This document shows, piece by piece, positions 53,917 through 62,938 of a stretch of 64,000 nucleotides of DNA (positions within the stretch are counted from its first letter, which is position 1; each line of letters starts with the position of its first letter). The position numbers were made by a program, and so were the translations under genes. Source of the DNA: a bacterium (GTDB lineage Bacteria; Babelota; Babeliae; Babelales; Vermiphilaceae); contig CP064961.1 of assembly GCA_016699125.1 (NCBI GenBank), positions 434,001-498,000 on the forward strand, in the 5' to 3' direction. The notes beneath the pieces are model-generated. The model was not told the DNA's origin. It ran no database searches and saw nothing but the letters and a program-made list of their open reading frames with translations.

Positions 53917-54045
53917 GCTTGCTGAAGCGCTTGCTTCTTGCGAAGACGACAGGCCGGAGTACTCAAACAGATGACCCTCAAACGCCAAAAGACCACGAGG
54001 GCTGGAGGCGGAGCTATCTGAAAAGCTAAAAAAGGGGGCGAAATT
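53917..54045. other. GC-richer non-coding island, possible structured RNA
   Basis: The stretch is visibly richer in G and C than the surrounding AT-rich gap. It has small inverted repeats, GAAGC/GCTTC (53924-53937) and CCCTC/GAGGG (53975-54001), and no open frame of note. GC-rich islands in AT-rich genomes often mark structured RNAs. No known RNA family was recognised. Confidence 0.3.
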
Positions 54046-54084
54046 TTTCTGAGTCTGTTACGCTAAGATTATTTTATCAAAGTA

Positions 54085-54113
54085 TTGACAGGCACAAATC
54101 AAAAACGTATAAT
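54085..54113 (+). promoter_or_regulatory. Consensus sigma-70 promoter of dnaK
   Basis: TTGACA (54085-54090), 17 bases, TATAAT (54108-54113): a perfect consensus promoter 40 bases before the dnaK ATG. No CIRCE inverted repeat and no heat-shock sigma-32 type box are visible, so dnaK appears to be expressed constitutively and strongly. Confidence 0.85.
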
Positions 54114-54152
54114 TGCTCATGTAATATGAAAACATAAAACTAAAGGGAAAAG

Positions 54153-56045
54153 ATGGCAAAAAAAATCATAGGAATCGACCTAGGAACTACAAACTCAGCA
54201 GTAGCATTTAACGAAGGCGGTACCGCAAAGGTTATCCCAAACAAAGATGGTAATAACACCACACCTTCAATAGTAGCTTTTACAAAAGACGGAAAAAGAC
54301 TAGTTGGAAATATTGCCAAAAGACAAGCCGTAACCAATCCTGAAAACACAATCTATTCTGCAAAAAGGTTTATCGGACACAAATACGAAGAAGTAACCAA
54401 AGAAGCTTCTACCATGCCATACAAAATAATACGAAAAAGCAACGGCGACGCGGGCATTGAAGCTGTTGGTAAAGAATACTCCCCCGAAGAAATCGGCGCA
54501 GCAATACTTGCAGATCTCAAAGCAGCTGCAGAGGAGTATCTCGGCCAAAAAGTAACCGAAGCAGTCATAACAGTACCAGCATATTTTAACGACGCACAAA
54601 GACAAGCAACAAAAGATGCGGGCAAAATAGCCGGACTAGAAGTTAAAAGAATTATTAACGAACCAACTGCCGCTGCACTCGCATACGGCATGGACAAAAA
54701 GAAAAATGGAACAATTGTCGTATTCGATTTCGGAGGCGGAACATTCGACGTATCAATCCTGGACGTACATGACGGAGTGATTGAAGTAAAGTCAACCAAC
54801 GGAGATACACACCTGGGAGGTGATGATGTTGACAACAAGCTAATAACGTATGTCATTGAAGAGTTCAGAAAAGAAAGTGGCCTCGATCTCAAAAACGACA
54901 AAATGGCCCTTCAAAGATTAAAAGAAGCCGCAGAAAAAGCAAAAAAAGAGCTCTCAACATTAACAGAAACTGAAATCAACCTCCCATACATCACGGCAGA
55001 CGCATCAGGACCAAAGCATTTAAATCTCAAAATCTCTCGCGCAAAATTCGAAGCATTAGCAGCTGATCTATTCGAAAGATTAATCACGCCTTGTAAAAAT
55101 GCATTAAAGGACGCTGGAATAGAAAAAAATCAGATCGATGAAGTAATTTTGGTTGGTGGTTCAACCCGCATTCCAAGAGTACAAGAAATAGTAAAAAGCT
55201 TCTTTGGAAAAGAACCAAATAAATCAGTCAATCCAGACGAAGTCGTAGCCTGCGGCGCAGCCATTCAAGGCGGTGTACTGGCAGGTGAAGTAACAGACGT
55301 GCTTTTGCTAGATGTAACTCCATTGTCACTCGGAATTGAAACATACGGCGGTGTAACAACAAGACTAATTGAAAGAAATACAACAATACCAACAAAAAAA
55401 TCACAAGTATTTTCAACCGCTGAAGATAACCAAACAGCTGTTGACATCAGAGTATTGCAAGGAGAACGAGAATTTGCAAAAGACAACAAAACATTAGGCC
55501 AGTTCAGACTTGAAGGCATTCCATCTGCACCACGTGGTGTCCCTCAAATTGAAGTTACATTCGATATCGATGCAAATGGAATCGTAAACGTGTCCGCAAA
55601 AGACAAGGCAACCAACAAAGAAACAAAAATCACCCTCACCTCAAGCAGCGGACTTTCCAAAGAAGAAGTTGAAAAACTGGTCCAAGAGGCAAAAGAACAT
55701 GAAGCTTCAGACAAAGCAGCAAGAGAAACGGTGGAAAAAAGAAACCAACTAGATTCAGCAATACTTCAGACAGAAAAAACGGTGAGCGAAAATAAAGAAA
55801 AGCTCTCCGCACAAGAAGTACAAGATATCGAAGCTGCAATCGAAAAAGCCAAAAAAACCTTGACCGAACAGCAGGAAAACAAAGAAGAACTACAAAAAGG
55901 TTACGAAGAGCTGCTAGCAGCATCATATAAAATAGCCGAAAAGCTTTATCAACAAAAAGGACCAGATCAAAACAATAGCGACAATACAACAGCAGCGGGC
56001 CATGAAAAAGATGACAGCTCAATAGATGCTGAAATTAATCAGTAA
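54153..56045 (+). CDS. dnaK: Chaperone DnaK (Hsp70)
   Basis: 630 residues. The nucleotide-binding domain shows IGIDLGTTNSAVA (about 5-17), AVITVPAYFNDAQRQATKDAG, FDFGGGTFDVSILDV and VGGSTRIPRVQ. The substrate domain has LLLDVTPLSLGIETYGGV and FDIDANGIVNVSAKDKATNK. The helical lid ends in a polar tail (SIDAEINQ). AAGGG precedes the ATG. The gene stands alone: grpE and dnaJ are not adjacent. Confidence 0.98.
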   Translation: MAKKIIGIDLGTTNSAVAFNEGGTAKVIPNKDGNNTTPSIVAFTKDGKRLVGNIAKRQAVTNPENTIYSAKRFIGHKYEEVTKEASTMPYKIIRKSNGDAGIEAVGKEYSPEEIGAAILADLKAAAEEYLGQKVTEAVITVPAYFNDAQRQATKDAGKIAGLEVKRIINEPTAAALAYGMDKKKNGTIVVFDFGGGTFDVSILDVHDGVIEVKSTNGDTHLGGDDVDNKLITYVIEEFRKESGLDLKNDKMALQRLKEAAEKAKKELSTLTETEINLPYITADASGPKHLNLKISRAKFEALAADLFERLITPCKNALKDAGIEKNQIDEVILVGGSTRIPRVQEIVKSFFGKEPNKSVNPDEVVACGAAIQGGVLAGEVTDVLLLDVTPLSLGIETYGGVTTRLIERNTTIPTKKSQVFSTAEDNQTAVDIRVLQGEREFAKDNKTLGQFRLEGIPSAPRGVPQIEVTFDIDANGIVNVSAKDKATNKETKITLTSSSGLSKEEVEKLVQEAKEHEASDKAARETVEKRNQLDSAILQTEKTVSENKEKLSAQEVQDIEAAIEKAKKTLTEQQENKEELQKGYEELLAASYKIAEKLYQQKGPDQNNSDNTTAAGHEKDDSSIDAEINQ

Positions 56046-56052
56046 ATAATCA

Positions 56053-56086
56053 ATCTCGAGGGAGACCATCAAACCTCCCTCGAGAT
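56053..56086. terminator. Hairpin between convergent dnaK and DUF378-like gene
   Basis: ATCTCGAGGGAG (56053-56064) pairs perfectly with CTCCCTCGAGAT (56075-56086). The stem is strong but no T-run follows on either side, so it may act as an RNA-stabilising end rather than a classic intrinsic terminator. Confidence 0.6.
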
Positions 56087-56091
56087 CAAAA

Positions 56092-56331
56092 CTACTTTGA
56101 TTCGTCACAACCACCTTTTGAACAATGGCTACAAGTACTCATCTTATACAAAAAATGCAAGAGACCCAAAACACCACAGGCACCTATAAAATAGCTTCCA
56201 TAGGTCATATATTCACCACAAGTCCCCACAAAAGTCTGATTCGAACAGACATTATACCCATGCGGAGACAATCCAACATTGATCGCCGACAAGGCCGTCA
56301 CCAAATGAGCAAAACGAAATAAGAACTTCAT
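56092..56331 (-). CDS. DUF378-like small membrane protein
   Basis: 79 residues from the ATG at 56331 (AAGGAG six bases upstream). Two membrane helices: FAHLVTALSAINVGLS and the segment YFIGACGVLGLLHFLY. The pattern SAINVGL ... Y-x-x-GxxGLLH matches the DUF378 layout. Extra cysteines (VCSNQTFVGTC and the C-terminal CSHCSKGGC) are unusual and could bind metal or form disulfides. Function unknown. The 56332-56605 gap upstream of ychF is AT-rich with no gene. Confidence 0.65.
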   Translation of the reverse strand: MKFLFRFAHLVTALSAINVGLSPHGYNVCSNQTFVGTCGEYMTYGSYFIGACGVLGLLHFLYKMSTCSHCSKGGCDESK

Positions 56332-56605
56332 CAACAACTCCTTTTTTAAAAAACTAAAAAAAGTATACTAATTAAAATAAAAAAATAACAAGAAAAAAGA
56401 ATAACAGCAAAAAAAAGCAATCACGGGAAAATAAAATACACAAATAAAAATGAATACAAAAAAACTACGGCTTTTATTGAATATTTTTTTACAACTATAA
56501 AGGCTTGAAAAGCATGGATCTCTCAAATTGAAACAGAGGCGTTAAAAGATACAGAAATAAAAAAATCTGCTACACTGTGATAAAAATAAACAAAAAGGTT
56601 TTACA

Positions 56606-57718
56606 ATGGCAATCAAAGCTGGATTAGTCGGCCTTCCCAATGTGGGCAAATCAACACTTTTTAATGCGCTTACCAAGTCAAGCGCGCCAGCAGAAAACTA
56701 TCCCTTCTGCACCATCGATCCACACGTGGCGATCACCAATGTTCCCGATGAGCGCGCACATAAACTTAAAGCAATCTATAAATCGCAGGAGATCATTCCT
56801 GCAACGGTCACCTTTGTCGATATCGCAGGTCTTGTCAAAGGAGCAGCATCGGGCGAAGGACTGGGAAACCAGTTTCTAAGCCACATCCGTGAAGTTGATC
56901 TGATCATTCATGTATTGCGCTGCTTTGAAGATCCAAACATCGTCATTCACACCGGCGAAACAATAGATCCACTCGATGATTTAAACGTCATTCAGCATGA
57001 ACTAATGCTCAAAGACCTTGAAAGCATCGAAAAACGGCTTGCAAAAATCGAACAGACAATCAAAAAAACATCACTTGCACAAGAAAAAAAACTGCTTGAG
57101 CAGGAAAAAGAGCTACTCAACACATCATTAAATCTCATCAATGCAATGGACAGCGACGGCATCAAAAAACTGTTTGCAACAAATACCATTGCAACCATAC
57201 CACTTTTGTCGGCAAAACGCTCATTAATCGTTGCAAATGTGGGCGAAAATGAGCTTGACGCCGAAAGCCTTTCAAAAAATGAAGCATATCAATCGCTGAT
57301 CAAAAAATTCGGGACCGAATATGTCGTGCCAATCTGTGCAAAAATCGAAGCAGAGCTCACTCAAATGACTGAAGAGGAAGCCCAAGAGATCATGGGACTG
57401 CTAGGCATGGAAAAAAGTGGCCTTGACCGCATCATTCAACAGACCTACAAAATGCTCAACCTCATCTCATTTTTCACCTGCGGACCAAAAGAGATCCACG
57501 TCTGGCCTATCAAAAAAGGCATCACCATTCGACAAGCAAGTGGAGAAATTCATTCAGACCTTGAAAAAGGGTTCATCTGCGCAGAGATTTTTAATGCTCA
57601 GGACCTCATTCAGCTTCAATCGCTGGTAAAAACAAAAGAGGAAGGCAAAATCAGAACCGAAGGACAACAGTACATCGTCCAGGACGGCGATATTGTTGAA
57701 ATCAAGTTTAACGTTTAA
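56606..57718 (+). CDS. ychF: Ribosome-binding ATPase YchF
   Basis: 370 residues. The G-domain has GLVGLPNVGKSTLFNAL (about 6-22), YPFCTIDPHVA, and VDIAGLVKGAASGEGLGNQF, diagnostic for the Obg-related YchF/Ola1 family that prefers ATP. A helical insertion (about 130-200) and the C-terminal TGS domain (SFFTCGPKEIHVWPIKKG ... VEIKFNV) are present. AAGG lies seven bases before the ATG. Confidence 0.96.
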   Translation: MAIKAGLVGLPNVGKSTLFNALTKSSAPAENYPFCTIDPHVAITNVPDERAHKLKAIYKSQEIIPATVTFVDIAGLVKGAASGEGLGNQFLSHIREVDLIIHVLRCFEDPNIVIHTGETIDPLDDLNVIQHELMLKDLESIEKRLAKIEQTIKKTSLAQEKKLLEQEKELLNTSLNLINAMDSDGIKKLFATNTIATIPLLSAKRSLIVANVGENELDAESLSKNEAYQSLIKKFGTEYVVPICAKIEAELTQMTEEEAQEIMGLLGMEKSGLDRIIQQTYKMLNLISFFTCGPKEIHVWPIKKGITIRQASGEIHSDLEKGFICAEIFNAQDLIQLQSLVKTKEEGKIRTEGQQYIVQDGDIVEIKFNV

Positions 57719-57732
57719 CATTTGAACATAGA

Positions 57733-57777
57733 AAAAGCAGCAAGCCCAGGACAAACGCCCTGTTTCTTGCTGCTTTT
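57733..57777. terminator. Bidirectional terminator after ychF
   Basis: AAAAGCAGCAAG (57733-57744) pairs with CTTGCTGCTTTT (57766-57777). A/T runs at both ends allow use by ychF and by the convergent envelope-protein gene. Confidence 0.85.
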
Positions 57778-57795
57778 ATGTTAGTTAGTTACTAT

Positions 57796-59145
57796 TTAGC
57801 TATTTTTTTGTATTGGTTGCTTTGCTTCGTTACCCGCTTTATACCAGTTGTAAAGCTTGCAGGCACCACGCCATGCTGCATAACAAGCAACACCTGCAAC
57901 TGCAGCTACACCTACGACTGCAGCTACACCTACGACTGCAGCTACACCTACGACTGCAACTCCACGATCAGCTTCTAATCTAATCTTTAAAGGCTCTGAT
58001 TGAGTCGAAGTAGATTCGTTTTCTGGAATGCGCACATACGGCAGACCGCTATTCGTTTGAAAGTTCGATTGATTAGGTCGAAGAGCTGCCCTTAACGTAT
58101 TAAGCTGCATATTTGATGTGTCATTAAGTTTCTTAAGACTTGCATCTAAGAATGCAAGATGAGTTAGAACAAAATCTTTTTCAGCTTGTTTTTTCGCTGA
58201 ATGAGCTGCGAGAGCAGTTCCACTTACAGCCAAAGCTGGACCTGCAATGGCCCCAACCACAGTCGCAGCTGGATAAGCAGCCGCTACTAGTGGCAAAGTA
58301 GTACCAACAACCATAGCTTTACCAACAAGAGGACCTACTTCAGCATAATCTTGTGCTTTTTGGCCAACAAAATTAAGATCTAAATCACCATTTTGGTTAG
58401 GAATAAGCTCAACATCTTTACTACGACGAGCAAAAATACCCTTCATACCGTTTTTAGCCCAATCAGTCCAAGATATACCAGAACCTTGATTTACAACAAC
58501 CGGAGACTTGATCGCTTGTGCTCGCAGGCTTCCTGCAACTTCAGCTCCGCCACGTTCTTCCAGGTCGGCAAACTGATTCCAAGGAGTTACTGCTTCTTTC
58601 ATGCTCTCTTTAGCTTCATTCCAACGAGTCCAATCAGCAGGAGTGTTTTGATATTCTTTTTTTACATCATCAATAATACCATAATCTGACTTCAACGGCA
58701 CACACGCCTCACCATTACCATCCATTTCAAACGGTTGTACAAAACCAGCCTGAGCATTAATATCTGCAATAACTGGAGCTTGAACAGCAACCACCGGTAA
58801 TACAACTGGTTGAACAGGAGCAGTAACAACTGGCTGTGGAGCCTTTGGCAATGCACCAGCAGCCAAACGTTGTGTAGGCTTAAAATACATATTCTTTCTT
58901 ACTGTAGGTTGTTGGTTTGCCACAGGTTTGACAGGAGCAGATTCAGCAGACTTTTGAGTCTTGGAAATAGGCGCTTGAGCCCCAGGTTTAACACGAAAAG
59001 TAACTGGGCGAGCGGTAATTCCACTATTTTTACCATACGAAACCGTCCCTTGTATTGAATCTCCAGTTTTTGGAACCGGCTCGCCTGCCCGCAGCAGACC
59101 ACCGGCAATAAGCAATACCAGTACCTTATTATTAGTTATATTCAT
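57796..59145 (-). CDS. Secreted/membrane protein with Gly-Val-Ala repeat helix
   Basis: 449 residues from the ATG at 59145 (GGAGG eight bases upstream). The leader MNITNNKVLVLLIAGGLLRA ends in AGEP. Next comes a Pro/Gln/Val-rich linker (about 60-130), a central domain with WTRWNEAKESMKEAVTPW, and a hydrophobic Gly/Ala region (VGTTLPLVAAAYPAATVVGA). Near the C-terminus VGVAAV is repeated three times and forms a glycine-zipper-like membrane helix, followed by a basic tail. Not recognised; a pore-like or anchored surface protein is possible. Confidence 0.65.
   Translation of the reverse strand: MNITNNKVLVLLIAGGLLRAGEPVPKTGDSIQGTVSYGKNSGITARPVTFRVKPGAQAPISKTQKSAESAPVKPVANQQPTVRKNMYFKPTQRLAAGALPKAPQPVVTAPVQPVVLPVVAVQAPVIADINAQAGFVQPFEMDGNGEACVPLKSDYGIIDDVKKEYQNTPADWTRWNEAKESMKEAVTPWNQFADLEERGGAEVAGSLRAQAIKSPVVVNQGSGISWTDWAKNGMKGIFARRSKDVELIPNQNGDLDLNFVGQKAQDYAEVGPLVGKAMVVGTTLPLVAAAYPAATVVGAIAGPALAVSGTALAAHSAKKQAEKDFVLTHLAFLDASLKKLNDTSNMQLNTLRAALRPNQSNFQTNSGLPYVRIPENESTSTQSEPLKIRLEADRGVAVVGVAAVVGVAAVVGVAAVAGVACYAAWRGACKLYNWYKAGNEAKQPIQKNS
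57902..57955. repeat. 18-bp tandem repeat (three copies) coding VGVAAV
   Basis: GCAGCTACACCTACGACT occurs three times in a row at 57902-57919, 57920-57937 and 57938-57955. On the minus strand it encodes the VGVAAV hexapeptide of the hydrophobic helix. Copy-number change would lengthen or shorten that helix by about 1.6 turns without breaking the frame. Confidence 0.85.
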
Positions 59146-59399
59146 AGACTTAACCTCCATAGTTAATTAAACAATTGTAAATATTACAGTTATAAAACTA
59201 ACAAAACAGGTTAAAATGGTCAAATTTTAATGCTTTTTTAATAATTTTTGCCAAGATTTCATATAAAAAGTTACAAATAGAAAATAATTATAACAATAAA
59301 GACCTGAAAACCTACATAAAATGGGGATCATTATGAAAACGTACCACTAAAACACCGCTCTAAACGTTAGTGAGGACGAAATCAGGCTTAAAAAACTAT

Positions 59400-60875
59400 C
59401 TAACGAACAGAAGAAAAATAGCTATTACTGCCCACTGTATCCTCTGCTTCCAGTTCCAATGGGCTTTTTGTGTACTTTTTTGGCACAGATGACTTTACAA
59501 TTGCGGCCTTAACTCGTTTTTTGAAAAGTTTTCTATAAAAATATCGACCAACAGAAAGCATTGCTACTGTCACCGATACACCACCAGCAATAAGGTAATA
59601 TTTGTACACATTCCATAGCTCTGCATAATTACTTTTGACAAATAAAGTATAAAAATAGCGTAAACCATTTTTGACTTCTAAGCCCATTTCTGCCTTTTCA
59701 GTAGATCCACTTGCATCATTTTCAGCTTGATCTTGCACAGCAGGTCCAGCGGACTGCTCTTCTAACTCAAACTCCAAAGCAACATCACTACCACTACCAT
59801 CACCAACCGGTTCTACTTGAGTGTCCATGTTATCAGCTTTATCCTCAGGCTTCGGCGTTTCGACTTCAACAGGTACTATCTTTGGACTGTTTACATCATC
59901 TGAATGATCCGGAACCCTTTCTACAGAAAGATCCGCATATATCTTCCAATCAACCTCAATAACACCTTCTTCACTTCGATACTCCCAAGGCTTCAACTCT
60001 TGCTGTCTTATTTCTTCTTGCTGTCTTGCTTCTTCTTGCTGTCTTATTTCTTCTTGCTGTCTTGCTTCTTCTTGCTGTCTTATTTCTTCTTCCGGAACCC
60101 TTTCTACAGAAAGATCCGCATATATCTTCCAATCAACCTCAATAACACCTTCTTCACTTCGATACTCCCAAGGCTTCAACTCTTGCTGTCTTATTTCTTC
60201 TTGCTGTCTTGCTTCTTCTTGCTGTCGTATTTCTTCTTGCTGTCTTATTTCTTCTTGCTGTCTTATTTCTTCTTGCTGTCTTGCTTCTTCTTGCTGTCTT
60301 ATTTCTTCTTGCTGTCTTATTTCTTCTTGCTGTCTTGCTTCTTCTTGCTGTCTTATTTCTTCTTGCTGTCTTATTTCTTCTTGCTGTCTTATTTCTTCTT
60401 GCTGTCTTGCTTCTTCTGCTGCTTCATGATTCCGATTGAATGTTTCAAGACTTTCCTTTTTCGGCACAGGTAAAGACGCAATAGCTCCGGTTAACTTTGC
60501 TTGCTGGTCCAAAAGTGACCTTGTGTCAGCAGATAACGCAACATCTTGAACAACATAATCTTCTTTTTTTAAAGCCTTTTGAGGCACAGGCGTTGCACCA
60601 TCTGCCCCCCCTGCCGTATCAGCAGACAATAATGAAGCAAAAAAACCTTTCCCCTGCTGAACCAGTTGGTCTTTTAAATCAAGACCTTGCTGCTTTATTT
60701 CAGCAAGCTGCTTATTAACCTGCTCCTGCTTTTCATTCTTCCACGCAAATCCATTATTTTTGAATCGATTCATTTTGTTATACCAAGATTCCTCAGACGA
60801 TCCATCATTAGAAAAAATAAGACCATTAACTGCTAGCAAGAAAAAAAATAAAACCCGCTGACTTGCAAAATGCAT
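59400..60875 (-). CDS. Secreted coiled-coil protein with RQQEE(I/A) hexapeptide repeats
   Basis: 491 residues from the ATG at 60875 (AGGGTG five bases upstream); the frame extends to 60920. The leader MHFASQRVLFFFLLAVNGLI is followed by a charged helical part. Then come about 18 hexapeptides of the form RQQEEI or RQQEEA. These are interrupted and followed by two copies of a segment starting ELKPWEYRSEEGVIEVDW. An acidic region follows, with a C-terminal membrane helix (YYLIAGGVSVTVAMLSVGRY) and a basic tail. It is probably anchored in the membrane with a long helix outside. Function unknown. The gap 59146-59399 holds no gene. Confidence 0.7.
   Translation of the reverse strand: MHFASQRVLFFFLLAVNGLIFSNDGSSEESWYNKMNRFKNNGFAWKNEKQEQVNKQLAEIKQQGLDLKDQLVQQGKGFFASLLSADTAGGADGATPVPQKALKKEDYVVQDVALSADTRSLLDQQAKLTGAIASLPVPKKESLETFNRNHEAAEEARQQEEIRQQEEIRQQEEIRQQEEARQQEEIRQQEEIRQQEEARQQEEIRQQEEIRQQEEIRQQEEARQQEEIRQQELKPWEYRSEEGVIEVDWKIYADLSVERVPEEEIRQQEEARQQEEIRQQEEARQQEEIRQQELKPWEYRSEEGVIEVDWKIYADLSVERVPDHSDDVNSPKIVPVEVETPKPEDKADNMDTQVEPVGDGSGSDVALEFELEEQSAGPAVQDQAENDASGSTEKAEMGLEVKNGLRYFYTLFVKSNYAELWNVYKYYLIAGGVSVTVAMLSVGRYFYRKLFKKRVKAAIVKSSVPKKYTKSPLELEAEDTVGSNSYFSSVR
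59911..60417. repeat. 18-bp hexapeptide-coding repeats and a 183-bp duplication
   Basis: Units of the form CTTCTTGCTGTCTTATTT (or TTGC variants) are repeated in two blocks (about 59998-60090 and 60181-60417). The sequence starting GGAACCCTTTCTACAGAAAG occurs at 59911 and again at 60094, a 183-base shift (61 codons). This shows duplication of a unit made of the unique segment plus several hexapeptides. Confidence 0.85.
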
Positions 60876-61012
60876 AGAACACCCTGTATACAATAGATTT
60901 TTGTAAAAAATTACATTCAAATAATAAGTTACTATTGATCTTTAGTCAAAAAAAATAAATATTGAAGCTTTAAAACATCATAATCTGAAAATATATTATT
61001 TATTAAAACTTA

Positions 61013-61040
61013 TTGACATTTTATATAAAATATGTATATT
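61013..61040 (+). promoter_or_regulatory. Promoter of the GH1-like gene
   Basis: Perfect -35 TTGACA (61013-61018), 16 bases, TATATT (61035-61040), about 70 bases before the chosen ATG. Confidence 0.6.
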
Positions 61041-61110
61041 CAAATTGAAGCAAAAAACAGGTCGTTCTATTAAGTGCGATAAAATAGTACAATTTAAAGG
61101 AAATATCCAT

Positions 61111-62757
61111 ATGAAGCAAAAGAAAATAATACGGGTTATACTCTTTTTAATCACCTATACGTATCAATTTTTTGCAATTGAACATCCTAACATAACGTTT
61201 CAAAAAAAATTCGAAGCAAAGTGGAAACAACTCACCGATGAGGTTGAAATATCGCCAGTCAAAGCTGCTAATCGCTTGAAAAATGCTTTAAAATCAGACA
61301 CAAACACGAATAAGAGCGATCAGAAGCCTTTTTTGCTTGGACTCTCCTCATCGGCTTATCAGTTTGAAGGGGGAATTGGAGAAGAATCCTCATTTCATAG
61401 ATTTGCTTCAAACAAAGGCCTCGCATTACCTGGCAATGCTTGTAATTTTTGGACTGATTATCCGTACATGATTAAACAGATGAAAGAGGAATGCAAGATC
61501 AATAGTTATCGAATGTCAATCTCATGGGAACGAATCCAAAAAACAGCTGATTCATGGGACCATGAGGCTATTGAACATTATAAAAAAATTATTCAAGAAC
61601 TGAAAGCACACCAGATCGAACCTCTTGTTGTGTTTCATCATTATACGATTCCAACCTGGTTTGAAGATCTTGGTGGGTTTGAAAAAGAGGAAAACATACA
61701 CTATTTTGTTGACTTTGCAGTAACGATGTATGAAGCATTGGCGGAAGATGTGACCTACTGGTCAACATTTAATGCAATTGAAGGCTATGCATTCAAAGGC
61801 TATTTCACGTTAGATGGCGCTCCTGGAAAAGAAAAAAGTATGCAAAAGACAGCAGAAGTCATGTTAAACATGCTCAAGGCACATATGCAGATTTATAAAC
61901 GCATCAAAGGTGACAAGGGAGCATGGCAAACATTACAAAAACAGGAACCTGACACGGTTTTTCCAGAACCACTGATTGGTATTCAAAAAAATGTTATATT
62001 TTTAGATATCGCCTACGATACTTTGTTACAACGTTTGAAAGCCCCACTTACTGGACTTTTGTGTCGCATGGGTGACAAGTTGCAAAATGATGGATTTTAT
62101 GGATTCTTTACCAAAGGTATCTTTTCTATTTATGTACCTTTTTACGTTTCAGTTTCATATCAAGACAAAGATGCTCCTTCTGCAATCGACTGGATCGGCG
62201 TCAACACCTACGCAAACCAAAAACGTGAAATGATGCAGGTCATCAAAGATAAAGAGCTTTTAATGACGACGCAAAATGAAAACTATCGGTTTTATCCACA
62301 AGGCCTGTATCGGGCTGTCAAAGAGGTGGAGGAACGATTAAATGAAAAAAGAAGCAGATGTATAAAACCACTCAAAAAATTGCCACTATGGATCACCGAA
62401 AATGGTATCGCGGCACATACTGACGAACAACGCACGAGCTTTTTTCAGCAAACACTGTTTGGAGTTACAAAACTGGTCGAAGAAGGCTACAATATTATCG
62501 GCTATACACCGTGGGCAAGTTACGACAACTATGAATGGGGTGCGCCGCTTGGCGATAAGCCATACGGCATGTTTAGTTATAACTTTGAAACCAAAGAAAC
62601 AAAACTAAAAGAAGGTTCACGGTATTTTGCCGAATTTACAAAAGAGTTCAACAAAATAGACTCTAAACCACAAGCAGGGCTGTTGCAAAGTATCATGAAT
62701 TTCATTCCATCATGGGAAAAGCCGTCCGAAGAACTATTAAAGCTTCCAGAAGAATAA
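61111..62757 (+). CDS. Secreted family 1 glycoside hydrolase-like protein
   Basis: 548 residues from the ATG at 61111, chosen because it starts a signal peptide (MKQKKIIRVILFLITYTYQF) and has AAAGGA nine bases upstream. GH1 landmarks: GLSSSAYQFEGG, SYRMSISWERIQ, VVFHHYTIPTWFEDLGGF, ITENGIAAHTDE (nucleophile Glu, about 427) and GYTPWASYDNYEWGAP. At the acid/base site the usual TFNEP reads TFNAI (about 218), so the catalytic Glu is Ala; a Glu occurs two positions later. As in plant myrosinases, which also lack this Glu, activity may be restricted to good leaving groups, or the protein may only bind sugars. Family assignment is firm, activity is not. Confidence 0.87.
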   Translation: MKQKKIIRVILFLITYTYQFFAIEHPNITFQKKFEAKWKQLTDEVEISPVKAANRLKNALKSDTNTNKSDQKPFLLGLSSSAYQFEGGIGEESSFHRFASNKGLALPGNACNFWTDYPYMIKQMKEECKINSYRMSISWERIQKTADSWDHEAIEHYKKIIQELKAHQIEPLVVFHHYTIPTWFEDLGGFEKEENIHYFVDFAVTMYEALAEDVTYWSTFNAIEGYAFKGYFTLDGAPGKEKSMQKTAEVMLNMLKAHMQIYKRIKGDKGAWQTLQKQEPDTVFPEPLIGIQKNVIFLDIAYDTLLQRLKAPLTGLLCRMGDKLQNDGFYGFFTKGIFSIYVPFYVSVSYQDKDAPSAIDWIGVNTYANQKREMMQVIKDKELLMTTQNENYRFYPQGLYRAVKEVEERLNEKRSRCIKPLKKLPLWITENGIAAHTDEQRTSFFQQTLFGVTKLVEEGYNIIGYTPWASYDNYEWGAPLGDKPYGMFSYNFETKETKLKEGSRYFAEFTKEFNKIDSKPQAGLLQSIMNFIPSWEKPSEELLKLPEE

Positions 62758-62766
62758 ATCTGAACC

Positions 62767-62825
62767 AGATGCAAAAGCGGAGCAAAAAAATTTGGTTTCG
62801 CTTTTGCTTTAAAAATACTTTTTCA
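62767..62825 (+). terminator. Hairpin terminator, copy 1 of a repeated 3' element
   Basis: GCAAAAGCG (62771-62779) pairs with CGCTTTTGC (62799-62807), followed by T-rich sequence. The whole 59-base stretch (AGATGC ... CTTTTTCA) recurs in diverged form after the next gene (63793-63850). Confidence 0.6.
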
Positions 62826-62938
62826 TATTCTATCCTCTACTATTGACAAAAATGCATTTATTTGGCACCTTGTTCCACAAATTCAGGTGTTCGCCAAATG
62901 TTAAAAATTTTTTATTGCAATAGATCGTAAGGATTAAA

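Noticed and set aside
54050..54152. CIRCE heat-shock operator upstream of dnaK
   Set aside because: No TTAGCACTC/GAGTGCTAA inverted repeat is present; only a consensus sigma-70 promoter.
59904..60473. A 189-codon plus-strand frame rich in Phe, Leu and Ser
   Set aside because: Antisense shadow of the RQQEEI/A repeat; its apparent membrane segments are the complement of the hexapeptide codons.
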